Below, one piece after another: positions 35,605 to 44,484 of a DNA stretch of 64,000 bases. This stretch comes from Paenibacillus graminis (GTDB lineage: Bacteria > Bacillota > Bacilli > Paenibacillales > Paenibacillaceae). A program made the position numbers and the translations under genes. Below the pieces are notes generated by a model. It was not told the origin of the DNA and did not search any database. It saw only the letters and a program-made list of their open reading frames with translations. The stretch is taken from assembly GCF_000758705.1 (NCBI RefSeq), contig NZ_CP009287.1, positions 6,758,001 to 6,822,000 of the forward strand, read 5' to 3'. Numbering within the stretch: the first letter of the stretch is position 1; the number at the start of each line of letters is the position of its first letter.

Positions 35605-37301
35605 GGATTCAGGCGGACCGCGTATCCTTCCGTTATGACAGCCTCCCTGTCCTCACGGACATCAGCCTGGATATACGTGAAGGCACGCTGACTGTTCTAT
35701 GCGGAGTCACGGGCAGCGGGAAGTCTACACTGCTGCGCCTTTTGTCGGGCCTTGCCCAGCCGGCTTCCGGCACTATTGCCTTTGACGGCGGACAGCCTCC
35801 TGGCGGAAAGGCCTCCATGGTATTCCAGCAGCCTGAGACGCAGCTGTTCGCGGGCAGCGTCCATAAAGAGCTGGAGTACGGACTTGCAGAGCGCGGAGTC
35901 CCGGGGCCGCAGCGGCTGGAGCTGATCCGCACCGCGCTTGCCAGAGTAGGCTTGCCCTACGATGAGTTCGGCAGGCGCTCGCCCTTTCTGCTGAGCGGCG
36001 GCGAGAAGCGGCGGCTCTGCATAGCCGCTGCTATCGCTTCCGCCCCCGGCCTGCTTGTCCTGGACGAGCCCACAGCCGGGCTGGACCCGCAGGCGGCAGA
36101 ATCCCTGCTGGAGATGCTGCGCGGGCTGCGCCGCAGCGGCTTGACTCTGGTGGTTGGCACCCATGAGCTCGACAGCTTCCTGCCCATTGCCGACAAAGTG
36201 ATAGTGATGTCCCAGGGCACCGTCCATTATGACGGGCCGGCTCTTGCCCTGTCCGCTGATCCGCTTCTGCTCACGGGTGCCGGTCTTACGCCCCCCGCCT
36301 ATATGCGGCTGGGTTACAGCCTGCGGCAGCGCGGCCTGCTGGCAGAGCTGCCGGACAGTCTGGACAGCCTGCTGGCAGAGCTTGAACAGCAGCCGCTTGC
36401 ACCTCCGGCGGCAGAGCTGCTTCAAGCGGCACCGGGCGAGCAGAGTCCGGGCCGAAGACCGGGCGGATCAGGCCGACTCCAGCCTGCCGCAAGGGACGCG
36501 GACAGCCGGTCTTCCGGCGCCGCAAATACGGAAACAGCCCCCGCCCAGAAACTGTGGCAGAGGCTGGACCCCCGTGTGAAATGGCTGGGGATGGTGCTGG
36601 GAACACTGGTCGTTTTGGGAATGGATACCTTGTTACCGCTGCTGCTTGCAGCAGGCCTGATTGCCGGGCTGACGCTGTCCGCCCGCATTCCCTGGCGGAG
36701 GATTGTCCGGTTCTTCCGCCCGTTCCTCCTGATGTTCCTGTTCCTCTGGCTGCTGTCCTCGCTCAGCTGGAGCTCCCCGGATTATACGCTCGGGCCGGTT
36801 GGCGTAAGTGCGGCAGGCATGGAACGGGGCGGACTGAACGTGCTCCGCTTTCTGCTGCTGATCGCACTTGGATTCCTGTTCACAGAGACGACCACTGGCG
36901 CCCCCCTGCGGGAAGGGCTGGAATGGGGCATCGCTCCGTTGAGGAGGCTGGGGGTCCGCACCCGCAACTGGTCGCTGGCAGTATCGGTCACGCTGCAGTT
37001 TGTGCCCTGGATTCTGGACAAGCTGGCCCAGCTGCAGCTGGCGCTGGACTCGCGCGGCAGAAAGGCCCGCGGCCTGGCCCGGTATTCGCCCAGGCAAGCT
37101 GCACTCCTGATTGTCCCCTTGCTGATCCTGGTCATCGGGATGGGCGATGAGCTGGCTACTGCCGTTGAATCCCGCGGCTATGACCCCGCCAAAGAGCGGA
37201 CGCCATCCTACCGGCTGTCCTGGCAGAACCGCGATTCGCTCGCCCTGCTCTATATCCTGCTGGCAGCTGCCTTGCTGTGGACCGTCTCGCGGTTCAGCTG
37301 A
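35601..37301 (+). CDS. Fused EcfA2 ATPase - EcfT transmembrane coupling protein
   Basis: A 566-residue fusion. Residues 1 to about 265 form the second ECF ATPase (Walker A GVTGSGKSTLL, Q-loop MVFQQPETQLF, signature LSGGEKRRLCIAAA, Walker B LLVLDEPTAGLD, switch His GTHELDS). A low-complexity Pro/Gly/Ala/Ser linker spans about 270-345. The rest is EcfT with about five helices and both coupling motifs (ALDSRGRKARG, AVESRGYDP). Usually EcfA2 and EcfT are separate proteins. The frame is continuous, with no stop or shift at the junction. GTG at 35601 overlaps the previous stop. Confidence 0.9.
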   Translation: MRIQADRVSFRYDSLPVLTDISLDIREGTLTVLCGVTGSGKSTLLRLLSGLAQPASGTIAFDGGQPPGGKASMVFQQPETQLFAGSVHKELEYGLAERGVPGPQRLELIRTALARVGLPYDEFGRRSPFLLSGGEKRRLCIAAAIASAPGLLVLDEPTAGLDPQAAESLLEMLRGLRRSGLTLVVGTHELDSFLPIADKVIVMSQGTVHYDGPALALSADPLLLTGAGLTPPAYMRLGYSLRQRGLLAELPDSLDSLLAELEQQPLAPPAAELLQAAPGEQSPGRRPGGSGRLQPAARDADSRSSGAANTETAPAQKLWQRLDPRVKWLGMVLGTLVVLGMDTLLPLLLAAGLIAGLTLSARIPWRRIVRFFRPFLLMFLFLWLLSSLSWSSPDYTLGPVGVSAAGMERGGLNVLRFLLLIALGFLFTETTTGAPLREGLEWGIAPLRRLGVRTRNWSLAVSVTLQFVPWILDKLAQLQLALDSRGRKARGLARYSPRQAALLIVPLLILVIGMGDELATAVESRGYDPAKERTPSYRLSWQNRDSLALLYILLAAALLWTVSRFS

Positions 37302-37392
37302 GACCATAGCACAGCGTGTATTCCGCAGGCTGCGGCCCCGGAACATGCAGCATGGGGTCTAGAATTCACCCCGCAACTCTTGACGCTTATGC

Positions 37393-40047
37393 CTAATCCT
37401 CTTTCGCCTCCGGGTGACGGGAGACGAGTCTTACCAGATCAAGCGTCAGGATCGACAGGGTGAGCGTTGCGGGATATGCCAGATACCTGGGTTCCCACAG
37501 CGGGCTGAACTTCTCCTTATACCGTCGCAGGCCAGCGAATCCGTACCAGTGTCCGCCCCGTACAAAGACCAGATGGGCCACCTTCTCTTCCCGCAGCGCT
37601 CCCGAATTATGGCCGACGCTGGACAGCGGGGCATTGCCCAGATTGAATCTGAGGCTGCCCTGCTCCTTGGCCCATTCCAGCAAACGGATGAACAGATAGT
37701 CCATGGTGCCGTTCGGCGATTTGTTCCGGTGGCGCATTAGGTCAATCGAGGCCGTCTCTCCCCTGTCATATCCCGGGGCCATAGAGGCAAAAGCCAGCAC
37801 ATCGCCCTCCTTGTTCCGCAGCAGCGCGATCGGTGCCAGCTGCAGATATGCCGGCTTGAACCAGCCGAGGGAATACCCTTTTTCGCTGCGTCCATTCAGC
37901 CACTCCTCAGAGACCCGGCGCAGCTCGTCCAGCAGTGTCTCCGGATGCGGCGCCTCCGCCACCTCAAACACATATCCCTCGCGTTCAAAACGGCTTTTCA
38001 CATTCCGCAGGTCTGCATTTTTTTTGCCGCTGAGGGTAAAGTCAGCAAGCGGCACCATCGCTTCTTCACCAAGCTTGAAGAAGTGGTATCCCTGTTCATG
38101 GTATATCGGCAAAAAGTCCGGGGTCGCCTGATAAAATACCACCGCAAGCCCGTACAGATCGGCTGCCTGCCGGAATTCACTGATTCCGTCGTTGATCAGA
38201 CTCCGGGGGCCCAGCGGATCACCCAGCACGACCAGCTTGTCCCGCGCTCTGGCAAAAGCAAACAGCACCCTGCCGTCTTGGGCCCAGTAGAAGCTTTTGT
38301 CACCCAGAAAGAGCATATGCGTCAAGGAATTTCCGGTATGCTCCCCGAGGAAGCGGCTTAATCTTTCCATATCCCTGTCCGCGAACAGCTTATCCACGTT
38401 GCGGTGCGGCCGGAGGGTAATCATCATCGTCAGCAGCAGCCAGGAGAACACCAGCCCGCCGGCTGCCGTAACCGCCACGTTGCTGTGACGCTGCAGCCAT
38501 TCCGGCTCGACTCCGTGGGGGAGATGCTTCAGGAAGCCATGATGCACGTAATTGCCGAGCAGGTAGTATACCAGCGCTATAAAAGAGGTCAGGGCCAGCC
38601 ACCAGGCCGTATTCTGCCGGCTTACAGGGACGCTGATCCGGTAGAAACGCGCTCTGGAGATCCAGAGAATAAATGCTACTACCAGCAGGAACACAGCCTC
38701 CTCATAATCGAACCCCTTGGTAAAGGTAAACACGGCTCCGGCAAACAGCAGCGCGCTTGTCCAAATATAGGCTCTGCGAACCCGCAGCGAAATGCCGCGC
38801 GACAGCAATATGAGCATGAATCCGATCAGCACAGAGAGATGATGCGAGATCCGCATCACCGGCAGCGAGAGCAGATCCTCGGTAATCCGCAGCCGGTACA
38901 GCAGCTCAGGTGTCGCCGCCGACAGCAGCAGAATAATCCCGCTGGCAAACACCAGCTTGCCGAGCGCCCATACCCCAAGATCACTCAGGAAGGTATATTG
39001 GCCCGGCCAGCCCCAGATTTTCTGCCATACATTAAGGGAAGGCTCGATACCGGCGTTATTGCGATCAGCGCTTTTCTTGCCTTGAAGCCCGATTTCCAGT
39101 GCCGCCAGCACCAGTCCGATCAGCCAGGGAATCAGATAATAAAATAATCTGTAAATGACCAGCACTGCCATCGCCTGGTCACTCCGGTATCCCAGCTGTG
39201 TAAGCCCCAGCAGCGCAATCAGATCGAAAGCGCCGATGCCGCCGGGTGCCATGCTGAGAATGCCGGCAATGGCGGCGATCACATAAATACTGAATACGGT
39301 AACGAAATCGATGCCGCCGAGCAGATGGCTCCCGATGATCCAGAAGGTAATCCCGGCAAACAGCCATTCCAGCAACGAAGCGCCGATGGAAGCCCCTACG
39401 GTGAGCCAGGGCGTCCTGTTCTGTCCCCGGTTGATCCATTTTGCGAATAGCGCTGAACGCTGAACGATAATAAAAAACGGCAGATACAACGCCATCCCCC
39501 AGACCGCGAACACCAGCCAGCGGTGCTTGTGCAGAAGTGCAGCGGCCGGGAGCAGGCCAAGGATGTTTCCCCAGGAGAGCAGAGACAGCCCGGTAATCAT
39601 CAGCGGTGAGAGAAATACAATGGCGGGCGTTAGAACGGAGGCTGGCACTCCGCTTTTTTTGTAGAGAAGCGTGCGCAAGCCCACTCCCGCCAAACCGGCA
39701 AAGCCGATCAGATTGTTGAACGTGTTGGCAATCCACGAGTAGCGGAAAGTGCTCCAGTGTCCAAGATCCAGCCGGAAATGCCGCCGGATCAGATAATCGT
39801 AGCCGCTCATGGCCGCCACAGAGAGCAGTGCAACGCCCATCATTTGCAAGATGGCCCCTGCGGGGACATGCTTCAGCTCATGAAGGATCATGCCCAAATG
39901 GACCCGTTTCAGCTCATGCTGCCCCTCCAGATACACAAAAGCTATAATCACAAGCGGTACAAGCGCCCTGACCGCTTTGAGCCGGTAAATGGATATAATC
40001 AGCCTTACAATTTTGAACCGCTCCAAGGTTTGCTTCATAGAATTCAT
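37393..40047 (-). CDS. mprF: Phosphatidylglycerol lysyltransferase/flippase MprF
   Basis: An 884-residue bifunctional protein, slightly longer than the usual 840-870. The N-terminal about 530 residues are hydrophobic, with about 14 helices forming the flippase (GFAGLAGVGLRTLLY, MAPGGIGAFDLIALLGL). The C-terminal about 320 residues are the DUF2156 aminoacyltransferase (LFLGDKSFYWAQDGR, DPLGPRSLINDGI, SLGWFKPAYLQLAP, TMDYLFIRLLEWAKEQG, FNLGNAPLSSVG). It transfers lysine (or alanine) from tRNA to phosphatidylglycerol and exposes the product outside, giving resistance to cationic peptides. ATG at 40047 follows AGGAGA. Confidence 0.95.
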   Translation of the reverse strand: MNSMKQTLERFKIVRLIISIYRLKAVRALVPLVIIAFVYLEGQHELKRVHLGMILHELKHVPAGAILQMMGVALLSVAAMSGYDYLIRRHFRLDLGHWSTFRYSWIANTFNNLIGFAGLAGVGLRTLLYKKSGVPASVLTPAIVFLSPLMITGLSLLSWGNILGLLPAAALLHKHRWLVFAVWGMALYLPFFIIVQRSALFAKWINRGQNRTPWLTVGASIGASLLEWLFAGITFWIIGSHLLGGIDFVTVFSIYVIAAIAGILSMAPGGIGAFDLIALLGLTQLGYRSDQAMAVLVIYRLFYYLIPWLIGLVLAALEIGLQGKKSADRNNAGIEPSLNVWQKIWGWPGQYTFLSDLGVWALGKLVFASGIILLLSAATPELLYRLRITEDLLSLPVMRISHHLSVLIGFMLILLSRGISLRVRRAYIWTSALLFAGAVFTFTKGFDYEEAVFLLVVAFILWISRARFYRISVPVSRQNTAWWLALTSFIALVYYLLGNYVHHGFLKHLPHGVEPEWLQRHSNVAVTAAGGLVFSWLLLTMMITLRPHRNVDKLFADRDMERLSRFLGEHTGNSLTHMLFLGDKSFYWAQDGRVLFAFARARDKLVVLGDPLGPRSLINDGISEFRQAADLYGLAVVFYQATPDFLPIYHEQGYHFFKLGEEAMVPLADFTLSGKKNADLRNVKSRFEREGYVFEVAEAPHPETLLDELRRVSEEWLNGRSEKGYSLGWFKPAYLQLAPIALLRNKEGDVLAFASMAPGYDRGETASIDLMRHRNKSPNGTMDYLFIRLLEWAKEQGSLRFNLGNAPLSSVGHNSGALREEKVAHLVFVRGGHWYGFAGLRRYKEKFSPLWEPRYLAYPATLTLSILTLDLVRLVSRHPEAKED

Positions 40048-40425
40048 AACTTCTCCTGCCTTTACTGCCGGATGGTGAGCTTAATTGGGCTATTTACCCT
40101 TATCCATTTCTCCATTATAACAACTCCGGGGATGGAAGGCTTCTTTTTACAGCGCTCAAAGGTTAGACCTGCCGCAAAGCCCCCTTCACTGCATCATGCG
40201 TATAAAAGATCAAAAACATTTCGGGCGTTCCCTGTAGCAAGATGTCTCTCTGAATAAAATGGCTGCGCTGTCCGGTAAAGGAAGGTGCAGACCCGCTAAT
40301 CCCTCTGCAGAACGAATTTGAACCCATTTAAGTTCACTAATTCCACTTCACTCCCCTGCGGCCATCCGAACCATCAACCTTTCAAAGGTTCCAACAAAGG
40401 GGAAACCCTAGTTACTATACAAGCA

Positions 40426-40459
40426 CAAAAAAAGGACCCCCCCACAGCAGAGGTGTCCT
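40426..40459 (-). terminator. Terminator after the 39-codon ORF
   Basis: On the minus strand AGGACACC and GGGGTCCT-type pairing surrounds CTGCTGTG and runs into seven T, about 32 nt after the small ORF's stop. Confidence 0.6.
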
Positions 40460-40490
40460 CTTTTCCAAAATGCTGTTTACGGTTCGCTGT

Positions 40491-40610
40491 TTACTGGACT
40501 GCTGATTTACACCTGGATTCAAATCTTCCCGCGCTGTCTGTAGCAGCAGTAGCGATCTCCTGTGCGCTTGCCGATGAGGAAACAGCTGCTCTGTGACTTG
40601 AAATACTCAC
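40491..40610 (-). CDS. Candidate 39-residue small protein with masked ribosome binding site
   Basis: A short frame starting at GTG 40610 and ending at TAA 40491. The encoded peptide is Ser/Ala-rich, begins MSISSHRAAVSSS and has no hydrophobic helix, one Cys near the end and several Arg/Lys. I do not recognise it. Support: a near-perfect AAAGGAGGG site six bases before GTG, a hairpin covering that site, and a terminator with seven T right after the stop, so it looks like a complete small cassette. It could instead be chance in a 670-bp gene-free gap. Confidence 0.4.
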   Translation of the reverse strand: MSISSHRAAVSSSASAQEIATAATDSAGRFESRCKSAVQ

Positions 40611-40614
40611 GCTT

Positions 40615-40661
40615 GTCCCTCCTTTCGCCACTGAAGTATAGGCGGTTTACCTGGGAGGGAC
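40615..40661 (-). promoter_or_regulatory. SD-sequestering hairpin ahead of the 39-codon ORF
   Basis: On the minus strand GTCCCTCC (40661-40654) pairs perfectly with GGAGGGAC (40622-40615), which contains the ribosome binding site. An inner CGCC/GGCG stem lies between. Folding would hide the site, so translation may depend on an inducer, protein or stalled ribosome. It matches no riboswitch class I know. Confidence 0.45.
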
Positions 40662-40723
40662 GTTAAAGCACGCTGATAGTTTGCTGAAAAGCATCCGTGC
40701 AAGCACCAGCACGTGCGGGATGT

Positions 40724-41959
40724 TTACGGCTTAATGGGACCACTCTGTCTGCAGAGCAGCAGAAAGGACAGAATGGAGCACACACCTGCCCCCGCGATGA
40801 CCATCGCCATGGGCAGAGCAGTCTCGCTGCCGCCAAGCCCGACAAGCGGAGCTACACAGCTGCCGAGCAGCAAGGGCAGCAGGCCGAGCAGCGCCGAGGC
40901 GCTGCCTGCAGAATCGCCTTGGTCCTGCATGGCCAGCGAGAAGCTGGTTGTCCCTACTACGCCCACACTGGAAACCACGGCAAACAGGCAGATAAGGATG
41001 GGCAGGAGACCGCCGCCGGCCAGAACTGTCAGCAGCAGCAGCACACCGCCCAGCGTGCACAGCAGCAGGCCGCTGACCAGAAACTTCTGCTCGCCGACCC
41101 TTCCGGACAGTCTGCCGGCGATTTGGCCGGAAAGGATGATGCCCAGTCCGTTTACGGCAAAGATTACACTGTACATTTGCGGGGAAACCCCAAAAATATT
41201 CTGCAGGACAAAGGAAGAGCCGGAAATATAAGCGAACATGGCGGCGGAGACGAACCCTTGGGAGAGGGCGTACCCCATAAACTTCCCATTGCCAAGCAGG
41301 AGAGCGAAGGTGCGCAGTGTGCCGCGAATCCCGCTTCTCATACGCCGTTCCTTAGGCAGGGTCTCCGGAAGCCGCAGCAGAATCGTGACAAAAAAGATCA
41401 GCCCGGCGGCAAACAGCACCACGAACACCCCCTGCCACGTTGTAACTCTCAACAACTGCCCGCCGATAATCGGGGCCAGGATCGGCCCCAATCCGTTGAC
41501 AATCATCAGCAAGGAGAAGAATTTGGTTAATTCCGAGCCGCTATATAGGTCCCGTACCGCTGCCCGCGAAATTACAACCCCAACGGACCCGGCAAGCCCC
41601 TGGATAAACCGCAGCATTATAAGCAGCCCGATGGAAGGAGTGAACGCGCACAGCAAGGAGGAGACAGCATACACCAGCATGCCAATAAGCAGTGGTGTGC
41701 GGCGGCCATACACATCGCTTAAGGGCCCTGCTGCCAGTTGACCCGAGGCCAGCCCCAGCAAAAAGAAGGTCAGGCTAAGCTGCACCAGTGCAGCGCCCGC
41801 TCCAAAATCCGCGCCCAGCGCCGGAAGCGCGGGCAAATACATGTCAATGGACAACGGCCCGATCGCGGAAATCGCTCCCAGAATGACGGCGATCTGCAGC
41901 CGCTGCTTTCTGGACGGCCCTTCCGCTCCCAGCATCTTATTATCGATTTTTGTGATCAT
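40724..41959 (-). CDS. Bcr/CflA-family MFS multidrug exporter
   Basis: A 411-residue major facilitator with 12 helices. The loop 2-3 motif GPLSDVYGRRTPLLIGMLVY and motif DMYLPALPALGADF in helix 1 are typical of Bcr/CflA drug exporters (bicyclomycin, chloramphenicol or sulfonamide type). RFIQGLAGSVGVVISRAAVRDL is the motif C-like stretch of drug/proton antiporters. Exact drug is unknown. The site upstream of ATG 41959 is weak (GAAAGG at long spacing). Its 3' end is followed by a G/C-rich imperfect hairpin near 40691-40722 that could end transcription. Confidence 0.88.
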   Translation of the reverse strand: MITKIDNKMLGAEGPSRKQRLQIAVILGAISAIGPLSIDMYLPALPALGADFGAGAALVQLSLTFFLLGLASGQLAAGPLSDVYGRRTPLLIGMLVYAVSSLLCAFTPSIGLLIMLRFIQGLAGSVGVVISRAAVRDLYSGSELTKFFSLLMIVNGLGPILAPIIGGQLLRVTTWQGVFVVLFAAGLIFFVTILLRLPETLPKERRMRSGIRGTLRTFALLLGNGKFMGYALSQGFVSAAMFAYISGSSFVLQNIFGVSPQMYSVIFAVNGLGIILSGQIAGRLSGRVGEQKFLVSGLLLCTLGGVLLLLTVLAGGGLLPILICLFAVVSSVGVVGTTSFSLAMQDQGDSAGSASALLGLLPLLLGSCVAPLVGLGGSETALPMAMVIAGAGVCSILSFLLLCRQSGPIKP

Positions 41960-42120
41960 GATTCATAACTTCAACCTTTCCGCAGCAATGTAACCTTCAT
42001 ACTACCTGATGGCAGACGGAATTTTCAATGCTTTTTAATCACCCGTGCCGTGAACCTCCAGATCGTCAGAACCGGATTCGCCGTCCTTAGCGTGTGAAAC
42101 ATGTAAATTCTTATAATTGC

Positions 42121-42188
42121 AAAAAACTGCCCGCAGGAGCTTTCAAGCGTCTGAAAACAGTCACTTGGCAGCGGCCCCACAGGCAGTT
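42121..42188 (-). terminator. Terminator of the quinone-resistance genes
   Basis: On the minus strand AACTGCC (42188-42182) pairs with GGCAGTT (42131-42125), with further G/C pairing inside, and six T follow. It lies just after mhqD. Confidence 0.7.
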
Positions 42189-42195
42189 GTACTTG

Positions 42196-42816
42196 TCAGA
42201 CTTTACGGAAATCACTTTGCTGCTTCAGCCAATCTCTGGCGGCTTCTGCTTCGGCTGAGCTGAGGCGGTGGCCCTGATTGCCCCAAAGCATTGTTACCTC
42301 TGCACCCGCCTCCCGCAGCAGCGACTCCAGCTCCTTGGTTTCCTCTGTGCGGATAATCGGATCGTTGGTGCCTGCTCCGATGAACACGGCAACCTCCTTC
42401 AAGGATGGCAGGTTCAGCCCGCGCAGCGGCACCATCGGATGCAGCAGCACAGCCGAGCGGAAAATGCTGCCGTAATGAAAGAGCAGGCTGCCGGCGATAT
42501 TCGCGCCGTTGGAGTAGCCTACCGCGACCAGATTGCCGGAGTCGAATCCGTACTTTTCAGCAGCCTCATCCAGAAACTGCTTAAGCTCATGGGTGCGGAA
42601 GATCAGATCCTCTTCATCGAAGATGCCTTCCGCCAAGCGCCGGAAATAACGGGGCATGCCATTCTCCAGCACATTTCCCCGGATACCCAATACAGAAGCG
42701 CCTGGGGCCAGCAGCCCGGCCAGGGGCAGCAGATCATGTTCGTTGCCCCCAGTACCATGGAACAGTACTAACGTTGGCAGACTTTCATCGCTGCCCTTGC
42801 GGAAGATATGAATCAT
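42196..42816 (-). CDS. mhqD: MhqD-like alpha/beta hydrolase (carboxylesterase)
   Basis: A 206-residue esterase with HGTGGNEHDLL near the oxyanion hole, nucleophile S102 in GYSNG, D152 (GTNDP) and H183 (QGHRLS). B. subtilis MhqD belongs to the 2-methylhydroquinone resistance regulon. The ATG overlaps the dioxygenase stop by four bases (ATGA), the same order as mhqE-mhqD. It probably hydrolyses a ring-cleavage product or a conjugate of quinones; the reaction is not proven. Confidence 0.85.
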   Translation of the reverse strand: MIHIFRKGSDESLPTLVLFHGTGGNEHDLLPLAGLLAPGASVLGIRGNVLENGMPRYFRRLAEGIFDEEDLIFRTHELKQFLDEAAEKYGFDSGNLVAVGYSNGANIAGSLLFHYGSIFRSAVLLHPMVPLRGLNLPSLKEVAVFIGAGTNDPIIRTEETKELESLLREAGAEVTMLWGNQGHRLSSAEAEAARDWLKQQSDFRKV

Positions 42817-43763
42817 CCCTGTTCCACCTCGATTTCACGGATTTCAAAAGGGGTAAGGTTCTCTTCAATCACTGCGCGGTGCGGCTCGAACCAGGCAGGA
42901 AGCATGAGCTTCTGGCCCAGCGCATCCGGGGCTTCATCACGGGCAAAACCTGGAGGATCGGTTGCAATCTCGAAGAGAATACCGCCTTCTTCACGGAAGT
43001 AAATGGCGTTAAAGTACTGGCGGTCCTGCACCGGGGTCGGCTGATAGCCATGGCTCTGCACGCGCCGGCCCCATTCCAGCTGCTCGGCATCATCCTTGGC
43101 CCGCCAAGCGATGTGATGGACCGTTCCTGAACCTCCGGCTCCATGGGGAACCGGCGCTGCCTTCAGATCGATGATGTTGCCCACGTCGCCGGTTGATCTG
43201 TAGCGGATATAGCCGTCGCCTTCAGTAATACGTTCGAGGCCCAGCGTGTTGGACAGCGTATCTGCGGTTTTCTCCGGATTGGTGCTGTAAAGAACGGCCC
43301 CGCCGAAGCCTTTGATTGCATGTTCAGGGGTCACACCGCCAAAGGACCAGGTGCTCAGCGCGCCTTCTTCACGTTCCACCAGTTCAATCCGCAGCCCGTC
43401 GAAGTCGGCAAAGGAGAGATAGGATTCGCCAATCCGGCTCACCTCCGTTACCGGAATCTGATAAGCAGCCAGACGCTGCTTCCAGAAGTCCATGGAGCCC
43501 ACCGGAACCGCATATGTGGTTACGCCTACCTGTCCGCCGCCGATCCGGCCCTTACGTCCCTGGGAGTAGGGAAAGAAGGTAATGATCGTGCCGGGCGAAC
43601 CCTGTTCATTCCCGAAATAGAGGTGGTATACCTCAGGGGCATCGAAATTGATCGTTTTTTTCACAAGGCGCAGTCCGAGAATTCCGGCGTAGAAATCCGC
43701 ATTGCGCTGAACGTCTCCAACAAAAGCAGTAATATGGTGAATCCCTTGAGTTTGCATAGTCAT
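42813..43763 (-). CDS. Ring-cleaving VOC dioxygenase (MhqO/MhqE/MhqA type)
   Basis: A 316-residue two-module VOC dioxygenase. GIHHITAFVGDVQRNADFY, VYHLYFGNEQGSPGTIITFF and SGTVHHIAWRAKDD carry the metal histidines, and GILFEIATDPPGF the closing glutamate. It should open hydroquinone or catechol-type rings using iron and O2. ATG at 43763 has AGGAGG upstream; a longer frame to 43799 has none. Family paralogues in B. subtilis are MhqA, MhqE and MhqO; the pairing with mhqD favours MhqE, but I cannot decide the paralogue. Confidence 0.9.
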   Translation of the reverse strand: MTMQTQGIHHITAFVGDVQRNADFYAGILGLRLVKKTINFDAPEVYHLYFGNEQGSPGTIITFFPYSQGRKGRIGGGQVGVTTYAVPVGSMDFWKQRLAAYQIPVTEVSRIGESYLSFADFDGLRIELVEREEGALSTWSFGGVTPEHAIKGFGGAVLYSTNPEKTADTLSNTLGLERITEGDGYIRYRSTGDVGNIIDLKAAPVPHGAGGSGTVHHIAWRAKDDAEQLEWGRRVQSHGYQPTPVQDRQYFNAIYFREEGGILFEIATDPPGFARDEAPDALGQKLMLPAWFEPHRAVIEENLTPFEIREIEVEQG

Positions 43764-43905
43764 TATAATTACCTCCTGAAATTTGTATATATGGGTCAAT
43801 CCTTATATTTCAAGTTCTGCTTAACCCCCAGCGGGCACAGAGACTTCTTCCAGCAAAATTAATTTCGAGGCTCTGAAACTGCGGTTATGGCCGTGCATTG
43901 CCGGA

Positions 43906-44307
43906 TCAGTTGAAAAACAGCGCATCGAGCGAGATCGATCCCGGCCCGGTCAGTGCCACGCCCACCGCAACCACCAGCAGCGTGAGCGGAAACTCGATCC
44001 CGTTGGCCGTAGACCAGAAGCCGTTAGGGGCATGAACCTTAACAATTGCGCCGAGCATCGCTGCGGCAATGAGTACAGCTGCCACCGGCGTCAGGAATCC
44101 GGCTGCGAACAGCACCCCCCCGACAAGCTCCATCAGCCCTGCCATTACCGCCATCAGTACACCGGGCTTAATGCCAATCGACTCCATCCAGCCTCCGGTT
44201 CCTTTTGGACCGTAGCCGCCAAACCAGCCAAACAGTTTCTGTGAGCCATGCCCGATAAACGCAATTCCGATCACCAATCTCATCAACAGTAAACCTACAC
44301 TAACCAT
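43906..44307 (-). CDS. mhqP: DoxX-family membrane protein (MhqP-like)
   Basis: A 133-residue, four-helix DoxX protein. LLLMRLVIGIAFIGHGSQKLF is the family opening and GYGPKGTGGWMESIG follows in the first loop. DoxX proteins work with thiol or quinone stress systems; in B. subtilis MhqP is under MhqR. ATG at 44307 has GAGGAG eight bases before it; GTG at 44316 is too near. A strong palindrome at 44339-44356 stands in its leader, so it is likely MhqR-controlled. Confidence 0.85.
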   Translation of the reverse strand: MVSVGLLLMRLVIGIAFIGHGSQKLFGWFGGYGPKGTGGWMESIGIKPGVLMAVMAGLMELVGGVLFAAGFLTPVAAVLIAAAMLGAIVKVHAPNGFWSTANGIEFPLTLLVVAVGVALTGPGSISLDALFFN

Positions 44308-44338
44308 TTTAAACACTCCTCATTCTCTTGGATTTAAT

Positions 44339-44356
44339 TATCTTAACGTTAAGGTA
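44339..44356. promoter_or_regulatory. Candidate MhqR operator in front of mhqP
   Basis: TATCTTAACGTTAAGGTA is a palindrome with one mismatch in 9-bp arms, 32 bp before mhqP. Its core is shared with a second site upstream of mhqR (44994-45011). The spacing and AT-rich core fit a MarR-type dimer site. Confidence 0.6.
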
Positions 44357-44484
44357 TTAGGTAAAAATTTTTGGGTCTTACCCATGCTCTGATGTTGCTT
44401 TTGTTTCTATAACGGATGTGACCCCGCTCTGAACCTGGCATGACGGAATTAACTGGCGTACCTTTGTACATGGGACGTTCTGTT

